NCBI GenBank assembly: GCA_029781795.1
Contig: JAKOWB010000305.1
Location: 1-53,232 of the forward strand
Length of the DNA: 53,232 bases
Direction of reading: 5' to 3'
Origin: Pseudomonadota bacterium
GTDB taxonomy: Bacteria; Pseudomonadota; Alphaproteobacteria; Kiloniellales; JACOMY01
Below are positions 16,897-23,597 of this stretch, in pieces. Within the stretch, counting starts at the first letter, position 1. Each line of letters starts with the position of its first letter. The position numbers and the translations under genes are program-made. The notes beneath the pieces were generated by a model. The model was not told the origin of the DNA and made no database searches. It was given only the letters and a program-made list of their open reading frames with translations.

Positions 16897-17630
16897 CGCC
16901 CGCCGTCAGCGTCGTGCTGCCGGCCTACAACGCCGGTCCCTTCCTCGATGCCGCGCTGGCCTCGGTGCTGCGTCAGCCAGACGTCGCGCTGGAGGTCATC
17001 GCGGTCGACGACGGTTCGATCGATGAGACGCCGCGGCGCCTGGCCGAGTGGGCAGCGCACGATGCGCGGGTCCGGGTGCTGGGCGGGCCGAACGGCGGCC
17101 CGGCGGTGGCACGCAATCGCGGCCTCGCCGCTGCTCGCGCGCCGATCGTCGGCTTCATCGATGCCGACGACCTCTGGCCGGCGGACAAGCTGGCCCGCCA
17201 GCTCGTCCGCCTGAAGTCCGAGGCGGATCTCGACGCGCTCTCGGGATTCACCTGCTACTTCGACCGCGCGGCGCCGGACGGACTCGAACCCGCCGCGGAT
17301 GCCCGCCGCGTCACCCTGTTCCATGTCCATCTGGGCGCGACGCTGTTCCGGCGCGACCTGCTGGAGCGGCTGGGCGGCTTCAATCCGGCACAGCGCTTCA
17401 GCGAGGACCACGACCTCTGGCTCCGCCTGCGCGAGGGCGGACACCGCTTCGCCATCCTGCGCCACACCACGCTGTTCTACCGCCGTCACGACCAGTCCAT
17501 GACCGCCGGCAAGACCGGCCTCGGCGACGTCGGGCTCTTCGACATCCTGCGCCAGTCGCTGGCGCGGCGGCGCGCCAGCGGGTCTGTTGCGCCGGACCTC
17601 GGCTCCTTCGCCCCCTTCCTGGACCCATGA
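16893..17630 (+). CDS. Family 2 glycosyltransferase (first of three)
   Basis: A 245-residue GT-A fold enzyme with SVVLPAYNAGPFLDAALASVL at the N terminus, IAVDDGSID at about 36-44, the nucleotide-sugar metal motif DADD at 90-93 and an acceptor-side EDHDLWLRL near residue 170. No membrane segment is evident, so it is probably cytoplasmic. Donor and acceptor sugars cannot be told. Starts on the ATGA shared with the kinase stop and ends on the ATGA shared with the next glycosyltransferase, which argues for translational coupling and matched expression. Confidence 0.9.
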   Translation: MTPAVSVVLPAYNAGPFLDAALASVLRQPDVALEVIAVDDGSIDETPRRLAEWAAHDARVRVLGGPNGGPAVARNRGLAAARAPIVGFIDADDLWPADKLARQLVRLKSEADLDALSGFTCYFDRAAPDGLEPAADARRVTLFHVHLGATLFRRDLLERLGGFNPAQRFSEDHDLWLRLREGGHRFAILRHTTLFYRRHDQSMTAGKTGLGDVGLFDILRQSLARRRASGSVAPDLGSFAPFLDP

Positions 17631-18316
17631 CCGACAGCCACCCCACCGTCGCCTGCATCGTGCCGCTCTACAACGGGCGGGACTTCATCCTCGAGGCGCT
17701 GGCCTCGATCGAGGCGCAGACCTGGCCGTCGCGCGAGGTCATCGTGGTCGACGACGGCTCGAGCGACGATGGCGCGGAACTGGTGCGGCGGCACTATCCG
17801 CAGGTGCGCCTGATCCAGCAGCCGAACGGCGGCGAGGCGGCGGCGCGCAATCGCGGGATCGCCGAGGCCCGGTCGGACTACCTTGCGCTGCTCGACCAGG
17901 ACGATCTCTGGCAGGCCGGCAAGCTGGAGTTGCAGATGGGGCTGCTGCTCGCCGACCCAACCCTCGACTGGGTCATTGGCCAGCAGCGCATGGTCATGCT
18001 GGACGAACCGGGCGCCGACTGGGCGCGGCCGGACTTCCTGGATCGCCCGCTGATCGGCTTCCTGCCCGGCTGCATGCTGGCTCGCCGCCGCGCCTTCGAC
18101 AGGATCGGCCTGTTCAACACCTCTGTCCGCATCGGCTCGGACACCGACTGGTTCATGCGCGCGCGCGAGGGCAACCTGCGCATGGGCAACGTCGGCAAGG
18201 AAATCCTGATCCGGCGCATCCACGGCGCCAACTCGTCGCGCGACGCCGAGGCCTTCTACAGCGGCCTGATGCAGGTCGTGCGCGACCACCTGCAGCGCCG
18301 CCGCGGAACCGCATGA
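17627..18316 (+). CDS. Family 2 glycosyltransferase (second of three)
   Basis: The 229-residue protein has ACIVPLYNGRDFILEALASIEAQTW, VIVVDDGSSDDG and DQDD at 90-93, plus GSDTDWFMRAREG as the likely acceptor-base region. It is a compact soluble GT2 without C-terminal membrane helices. Both ends overlap neighbours by ATGA. It is similar in size to its two neighbours but clearly divergent from them, so the three probably act in sequence or on different acceptors and are not recent copies. Confidence 0.9.
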   Translation: MTDSHPTVACIVPLYNGRDFILEALASIEAQTWPSREVIVVDDGSSDDGAELVRRHYPQVRLIQQPNGGEAAARNRGIAEARSDYLALLDQDDLWQAGKLELQMGLLLADPTLDWVIGQQRMVMLDEPGADWARPDFLDRPLIGFLPGCMLARRRAFDRIGLFNTSVRIGSDTDWFMRAREGNLRMGNVGKEILIRRIHGANSSRDAEAFYSGLMQVVRDHLQRRRGTA

Positions 18317-18996
18317 TGGCGGCCGGCGCCCCCGCCATCAGCGTCGTGGTGCCGGCCCGGGACGCCGCGCGCACGCTGGGCGAGACCCTGGCGTCGATCC
18401 AGGCGCAGAGCCTGCCCGCGGCCGAGGTCCTGGTGGTTGACGACGGCTCGCGCGATGCCACTCCGGCCATCGCGGCGGCGGCGGGTGCCCGCGTGATTCG
18501 CCAGGCGGGGCAGGGTGTCGCCGTGGCAACGAATGCCGGCATCGCCGCGGCGGCGCACGATCTGATCGCGCTCTGCGATGCAGACGATATCTGGCTGCCG
18601 GAGAAGCTGGCGCGGCAGGCGCGGCTGCTGGCAGAGCCCTCCGTGGACGTGGCGATCTGTCATTTCGAGTCTTTCACCTGCCCCTCGCTGACGCCGGAGC
18701 AGAGCGCCCGCATCCTGGTGCCAGGCGTGAAGGTCGCCTGGCTGCGCTCTGCCATGTTGCTGCGACGCGCCGTCTTCGAGCGGATCGGGCCGCTCGATCC
18801 GACCCTGATGGTGGGCGAGATTGTCGACTGGCTGGACCGCGCCCGCGCCGCTGGTGTGGCTTTCGCGGTGGCGCCCGAGGTGCTGATGCGCCGCCGCCTG
18901 CACCCCGGCAGCCTGTCGAACAGCCACACCGGCAACCACCAGCGCTACATCGAGATGGCGCGGCGCGCCCTGGCCCGCCGCCGGGGCGAGGCATGA
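18313..18996 (+). CDS. Family 2 glycosyltransferase (third of three)
   Basis: The 227-residue protein begins with two adjacent ATG codons (18313 and 18316); the first overlaps the previous stop. It has SVVVPARDAARTLGETLASIQAQSLP, VLVVDDGSRDAT and CDADD at 88-92. The usual acceptor-side acidic motif is replaced by VGEIVDWLDRARAAG, which still offers Glu and Asp but is less standard. Soluble and coupled by ATGA to the PF14907 gene downstream. Confidence 0.88.
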   Translation: MMAAGAPAISVVVPARDAARTLGETLASIQAQSLPAAEVLVVDDGSRDATPAIAAAAGARVIRQAGQGVAVATNAGIAAAAHDLIALCDADDIWLPEKLARQARLLAEPSVDVAICHFESFTCPSLTPEQSARILVPGVKVAWLRSAMLLRRAVFERIGPLDPTLMVGEIVDWLDRARAAGVAFAVAPEVLMRRRLHPGSLSNSHTGNHQRYIEMARRALARRRGEA

Positions 18997-20408
18997 GCGC
19001 CCTCTCGCTGCCCTGGATCCCGCCGGAGGATGCGCTGCTGCTGCGCGTCCTGGCCGCCGGCCCGGCGGATGCCGCCGCGGCCTGGGAGCAATGGCAGGCG
19101 ACGCAGGACCTGGACCAGGTGACCTGGCGCACCATGCGCCTGCTGGCGGCGGTGATCGCGCGGCTCGACGCGCTGGGCCTTGCCGCGCGCGACCAGCCGC
19201 GGCTGCAGGGCATCCGTCGCTTCTGCTGGAGCAACGGGCAGACCAAGCTGGCGCGCGCCCTGCCCAGCCTCGCGACCCTGCAGGATGCCGGCCTGCCGGT
19301 GCTGGTGCTGAAGGGCGCGGCGGCCATCGCCACCGGCGATGCCAGTCCGGCCGACCGCTATGTCGGCGACATCGACCTGCTGGTGCCGCCCGACCGCGCG
19401 GACGAGGCGCTGGACCGCCTGGCGGGCGAGGGCTGGCAGCCGCAGAGCGGCGGCTCCATCGCCCGTGTGAAGGGCCGGCACATGGCGCGCCACCATGCCG
19501 TCAACATGGTGCGCGGCAGGGACGGCGAGCTCGACCTGCACTGGTCCTTCCTGCTGCAGAACCGCGCCGCCGGTGACGACGCGGCGCTCTGGGCGACGGC
19601 GGAAGCGGCGCGGCTTGGTGGCCATGACATCCGCTGCCCGGCGCCGGCGTTCCGCCTGCTCCAGGCCCTGACCCAGGGCGCGCAGTGGTCCAGCGGCAAC
19701 GCCGCCGACTGGGCGATCGACGCACTGGCGCTGCTGCGCCGGCCGGCCCTCGACTGGGCGTTGTTCGAGCGCGAGGTGGCGATGCGGAATCTGGGCGCCC
19801 TGGTGGCGACGACCTTGGGCTTCCTGGCCGGGCCGGTCGGCGTCGCGCTGCCGCCGGCTGCGTCGCGGCTGCTTGGGCAGCCGCTGGACGAGGTCTGGCG
19901 GGCCGAGGCGGCGGCGCTGCAACTGGCCGACGGCAGTCGCGACCGCGCCGCCGAGGCCGCCTTCGCGCGGGCCGAGCGCCGGCGCGCCGCCGGGCGGCCA
20001 TTTCACTTTTCCGAACGGCTGCGCGAGCCGCGCCTGCGCTGGCCAGGGCTCACCCGCTTCCTGGCGCGGCGGCGCCTGGCGCTGGCCATCGAGCCACAGC
20101 CCGACGGCACGGTGCAGCTGCTGCCGCCCACCGGGCGCGGCGGCTGGCGCCGGCTGCTGGTCAAGGTCGCGGCTGAGGGGGCGCCGCAGGCCCGGCGCCG
20201 CCTCGACGTCACCTGCGGCCTCGCCTGGCTGGTGCGCTGGCGCCACCGCGGCGCGACGGCCTGGCACGGTGCGCGCCTGCCCTCCGGCCTCAGCGGGCCG
20301 ATCCTGCTGGCGCCCTATCGCGACCTCAGGCGCGTCGGCGAGGCCGGCGAGATGATGCCGCGGCAGGACCCGCCGGTGCGGGTCCTGGAGGCCTGGCTCG
20401 CCGACTAG
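18993..20408 (+). CDS. PF14907-type nucleotidyltransferase-like protein
   Basis: This 471-residue protein has the NTP_transf_5 hallmarks: LPVLVLKGAAAIATGD (about 101-116), then RYVGDIDLLV with D126 and D128 as the metal-binding pair, and a later ELDLHWSFLL segment that could supply a third carboxylate. In lasso-peptide clusters with HPr-kinase homologues, a protein of this family adds sugar to the phosphorylated serine (pseudomycoidin PsmN, as I recall). Here it is the last gene of the kinase/glycosyltransferase run. The C-terminal 200 residues are basic and show no motif I recognise. The stop codon lies inside a perfect inverted repeat. Confidence 0.8.
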   Translation: MSALSLPWIPPEDALLLRVLAAGPADAAAAWEQWQATQDLDQVTWRTMRLLAAVIARLDALGLAARDQPRLQGIRRFCWSNGQTKLARALPSLATLQDAGLPVLVLKGAAAIATGDASPADRYVGDIDLLVPPDRADEALDRLAGEGWQPQSGGSIARVKGRHMARHHAVNMVRGRDGELDLHWSFLLQNRAAGDDAALWATAEAARLGGHDIRCPAPAFRLLQALTQGAQWSSGNAADWAIDALALLRRPALDWALFEREVAMRNLGALVATTLGFLAGPVGVALPPAASRLLGQPLDEVWRAEAAALQLADGSRDRAAEAAFARAERRRAAGRPFHFSERLREPRLRWPGLTRFLARRRLALAIEPQPDGTVQLLPPTGRGGWRRLLVKVAAEGAPQARRRLDVTCGLAWLVRWRHRGATAWHGARLPSGLSGPILLAPYRDLRRVGEAGEMMPRQDPPVRVLEAWLAD

Positions 20409-20444
20409 AGCGGTTTCGCTTCTGATTGAATCGAACCGCTCTAG
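20405..20444. repeat. Inverted repeat CTAGAGCGGTT...AACCGCTCTAG at operon end
   Basis: Perfect 11-base arms (20405-20415 and 20434-20444) flank an 18-base centre with GATTGAATC. The left arm includes the stop codon of the PF14907 gene. This wording is familiar to me as a dispersed repeat in alphaproteobacterial intergenic regions. It may act as a bidirectional transcription stop between this operon and the convergent uracil permease gene, although there is no T-run. Confidence 0.6.
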
Positions 20445-20506
20445 CTACCTATTGATTTCACGCATTTTCCTGGCGCGAACCGGCGCCCGCTTGGCTCGGA
20501 AATCCT

Positions 20507-21841
20507 CTAGCCGTGCGAGGACATGAGCTCGTCCGAGGCGTGGCGCTCGCTGCGCCCCGGCAGCACGGCGTTGAGCAGCACGCCGACCACCGCGGCGAGC
20601 GCCATGGAGGAGACCATGAAGCCGCCGCCTGCCTCGCCGCTGCCGAACTGCAGCGTCGCGCCGCCGATGCCGAGCACCAGGATGACCGAGGCGATCAGCA
20701 GGTTGCGCTTGTCGCCGAAGTCGACCTTGCCCTCGATCAGGGTACGGATGCCGGAGGAGGCGATGACGCCGAACAGCGCGATCGAGACGCCGCCCATCAC
20801 CGCCATGGGGATGGTGGAGAGGAAGGCCGAGAGCACGCCGACGAAGCCCAGCAAGATGGCGAGACAGGCGGCGCCGGCGATCACCCAGACGCTGAAGATG
20901 CGGGTGATGGCCATGACGCCGATGTTCTCGCCATAGGTCGTGTTGGGCGGCCCGCCGATCACCGCCGCCAGCGAGGTGGCGAGTCCGTCGCCCAGCAGCG
21001 TGCGATGCAGGCCCGGGTCCTTCAGGAAGGTACGGCCGACCACGCGCGAAAGCACGATCATGTCGCCGATGTGCTCGGCCATGGTGACCAGCGCCACCGG
21101 CGCGATCAGCAGGATCATGGACCCGGCCGATACGCCGTCCGGCAGGCCGCTGAAGAAGAAGGTGAAGTCCGGCACGGCGAAGATCGGCGCGTCCCGCAGC
21201 GGGGTGAAGTCGACATAGCCGACCAGCGCCGCCAGCAGGTATCCCGAGATCACGCCCAGCAGGATCGGCACCACGGTGAAGAAGCCCTTCAGCACCAGCG
21301 AGAAGACGAAGATCGCCCCAAGGGTGAAGAGCGCCACGCCGAAGTGACCCAGGCTATAGGGTCCGCCGGCGGCGGTGTTGGTCGCCATCTTCACCGCCAC
21401 GCTGGAGAGCCCGAGGCCGATCACCACGATCACCGGCCCGACCACGATTGGCGGCAGCAGGCGCAGCAGCCAGCCGACGCCGAAGGCGCGGATCGCCGCC
21501 GCCACCACCAGGTAGACCAGGCCGGCCGCCGCGGCGCCGATCAGCGCGCCCGGCGCCCCGCCCACCGCCGAGGCGGCGATGATCGGCCCGATGAAGGCGA
21601 AGGAGGAGCCGAGGTAGGCCGGCGTCTTGCCGCCGGTCGCCAGGATGAAGACCAGCGTGCCGAGGCCGCTCGAGACCAGCGCCACGGCGGGGTTGAGTCC
21701 GGTCAGCAGCGGCACCAGCACCGTAGCCCCGAACATGGCGAAGAGGTGCTGCAGGCTGAGCAGCAGGAAGGTCGGCGGCGCCGGCCGCTCGTCGACGTCG
21801 AGCACGCAGTCGCGCGCCTTGTCCGGCGTGGTCACGCTCAT
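20507..21841 (-). CDS. uraA: Uracil/xanthine permease family (NCS2) transporter
   Basis: I use the ATG at 21841, which has GGAG 9 bases upstream; an ATG five codons earlier has its purine stretch directly adjacent. The 444-residue protein is polytopic with about 14 hydrophobic segments. It carries LQHLFAMFGATVLVPLLTGLNP near the N terminus, TMAEHIGD in the middle, and PPNTTYGENIGVMAITRIFS, the NCS2 signature, of the UraA type. It should import uracil with protons. Xanthine or another nucleobase cannot be excluded. It stands alone, with no pyrimidine gene nearby. Confidence 0.85.
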   Translation of the reverse strand: MSVTTPDKARDCVLDVDERPAPPTFLLLSLQHLFAMFGATVLVPLLTGLNPAVALVSSGLGTLVFILATGGKTPAYLGSSFAFIGPIIAASAVGGAPGALIGAAAAGLVYLVVAAAIRAFGVGWLLRLLPPIVVGPVIVVIGLGLSSVAVKMATNTAAGGPYSLGHFGVALFTLGAIFVFSLVLKGFFTVVPILLGVISGYLLAALVGYVDFTPLRDAPIFAVPDFTFFFSGLPDGVSAGSMILLIAPVALVTMAEHIGDMIVLSRVVGRTFLKDPGLHRTLLGDGLATSLAAVIGGPPNTTYGENIGVMAITRIFSVWVIAGAACLAILLGFVGVLSAFLSTIPMAVMGGVSIALFGVIASSGIRTLIEGKVDFGDKRNLLIASVILVLGIGGATLQFGSGEAGGGFMVSSMALAAVVGVLLNAVLPGRSERHASDELMSSHG

Positions 21842-22064
21842 GGACCCGGTCTCCATCCTCTGCTGGTCCCGCCGCACTTTCCGTGTCCGGCCAGTGACGC
21901 GACAGCCGGTCGCGCCCTGGGGATAACGGGGAAGGCGGGGAGAGCCCGCCCGCACCGGCGCCTTCGGATTTGCGCTAGGCTTTGTCGCGCCGCGCCCTTG
22001 CGTTGCGGCGGCGGGGGATTAGTCTGCCGCCCCGTCTCGACAGTCTTGTCCAGGGAATCCGCCG
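21842..22064. promoter_or_regulatory. Divergent intergenic region between uraA and soxB
   Basis: The 223 bases separate two divergent operons. On the plus strand GCTAGGCT (21974-21981) and ATTAGTCT (about 22018-22025) look like the -10 strings seen before other genes here, but neither has a convincing -35. I see no riboswitch fold and no clear operator. Confidence 0.3.
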
Positions 22065-23312
22065 GTGAGCGTGCGCCGCTACAACGCCTTGAATCTCTTC
22101 CGGCAGGGCCGCCGCGGCCAGCGCGACTGGGCGCCGGCCTGGCGCCTGCCCGAGCCCAAGCCGGCCTATGACGCGGTGATCGTCGGCGGCGGCGGGCACG
22201 GCCTCGCCACGGCCTACTACCTCGCCAAGAACCACGGCATCCGCAACGTCGCGGTGCTGGAGAAGGGCTGGCTCGGCGGCGGCAACACCGGGCGCAATAC
22301 CACCATCGTGCGCTCCAACTACTTCTGGCCCGAGAGCGCCGCACTCTACGACCTCGCCCTCAGGCTCTACGAGGGCCTCAGCGAGGATCTGAACTTCAAC
22401 ATCATGCTCTCGCAGCGCGGCATGATGATCCTGGCGCACAGCGAGCCCGAGCTCGACATGATGAAGCGCTCGGCCAACGCGATGCAGCTGAACGGCATCG
22501 ACTGCGACATCCTGACCGAAGCCGAGGTGCGGAACCGCGTGCCGCTGCTGCAGATGGAGCGCTACGAGATCTGGGGCGCCCTGGTGCAGCACCGTGCCGG
22601 CGTCGCCCGCCACGACGCCGTGGCCTGGGGCTTCGCCCGCGGCGCCGACCGCCTCGGCGTCGACATCATCCAGAACTGCGAGGTCACCGGGTTCCAGACC
22701 CACGGCAACCGGGTCACGGCGGTCGAAACCACGCGCGGCACCATCGGCTGCGGCGTCGTCGGCCTGACCGCCGCGGGGCACCAGAACCTGCTGACCCAGA
22801 AGTTGGGCTTCCGCCTGCCGCTCCTGTCCTACTGCCTGCAGGCCATGGTGAGCGAGGCGATCAAGCCGGTGCTGGACACGGTGATCCTGTCGCCCGCCGT
22901 CGGCACCTACGTCAGCCAGTCGGCCAAGGGATCGCTGGTGTTCGGCGCCGGCCTCGACCTCTATCCCTCCTATGCCCAGCGCGGCAACTTCCCCACCACG
23001 CAGAAGATCGTCGCCGGGCTGGTCGAGATGTTCCCCAGCTTCGCGCGCCTCAAGGTGCTGCGGCAGTGGGGCGGCAACGTCGACGTGGCGCCGGACTCCA
23101 GCCCGATCATCGGCCCGACGCCGGTCGAGAACGTCCACCTGGACTGCGGCTGGGGCACCGGCGGCTTCAAGGCCATTCCGGGCGGCGGCTGGCTGCTGGC
23201 GCACTGCCTGGCGACCGGCGGGCACCATCCGATCTCCGCGCCCTTCGACCTCAAGCGCTTCGCCGAGGGGCGCCTGATCGACGAAGGCGCCGCCGCCGGT
23301 ATCGCGCACTAG
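22065..23312 (+). CDS. soxB: Sarcosine oxidase beta subunit
   Basis: A 415-residue flavoprotein starting with GTG. The FAD-binding Rossmann motif is YDAVIVGGGGHGLATAYYLAKNHGIRNVAVLEKGWLGGGNTGRNTTIVRSNY (35-85), typical for heterotetrameric sarcosine oxidase. The stretch HRAGVARHDAVAWGFARGAD (176-195) contains the histidine, probably H183, that carries covalent FMN in characterised enzymes. The complex oxidises sarcosine to glycine and passes the methyl carbon to tetrahydrofolate. First gene of soxBDAG. Confidence 0.95.
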   Translation: MSVRRYNALNLFRQGRRGQRDWAPAWRLPEPKPAYDAVIVGGGGHGLATAYYLAKNHGIRNVAVLEKGWLGGGNTGRNTTIVRSNYFWPESAALYDLALRLYEGLSEDLNFNIMLSQRGMMILAHSEPELDMMKRSANAMQLNGIDCDILTEAEVRNRVPLLQMERYEIWGALVQHRAGVARHDAVAWGFARGADRLGVDIIQNCEVTGFQTHGNRVTAVETTRGTIGCGVVGLTAAGHQNLLTQKLGFRLPLLSYCLQAMVSEAIKPVLDTVILSPAVGTYVSQSAKGSLVFGAGLDLYPSYAQRGNFPTTQKIVAGLVEMFPSFARLKVLRQWGGNVDVAPDSSPIIGPTPVENVHLDCGWGTGGFKAIPGGGWLLAHCLATGGHHPISAPFDLKRFAEGRLIDEGAAAGIAH

Positions 23313-23324
23313 GGGGACGAGACC

Positions 23325-23597
23325 ATGCTGCTGATCCCCTGTCCGTTCTGCGGACCGCGCGACGAGACCGAGTTCCACTATCGCGGCGAGCCGCGGCCAC
23401 GCCCGCCCTCGTCGGTGGACGATGCCACCTGGGGCGCCTATCTCTTCGACAAGTCGAACGAGAAGGGGCCGCACCGCGAGCTCTGGCACCATGCCGGCGG
23501 CTGCCGGCGCGTCTTCATCATGACGCGCGATACCGTGACCCACCGCATCCTGGGGACCGAGGTGCCGGGCACGCACGCGGCGGGAGACGCGCCATGA
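23325..23597 (+). CDS. soxD: Sarcosine oxidase delta subunit
   Basis: The 90-residue protein has C6, C9, H56 and C60 positioned like the zinc ligands of the delta subunit of bacterial sarcosine oxidase, with the usual LLIPCPFCGPRDETEFHYRG opening and the RELWHHAGGCRRVF segment. It starts 12 bases after soxB and overlaps soxA by ATGA. It has no catalytic role and stabilises the heterotetramer. Confidence 0.95.
   Translation: MLLIPCPFCGPRDETEFHYRGEPRPRPPSSVDDATWGAYLFDKSNEKGPHRELWHHAGGCRRVFIMTRDTVTHRILGTEVPGTHAAGDAP

Noticed and set aside
15359..20408. A lasso-peptide biosynthesis cluster.
   Set aside because: The PqqD-like, HprK-like and PF14907 genes fit, but no asparagine-synthetase-like cyclase, transglutaminase-like protease, ABC exporter or precursor is visible.
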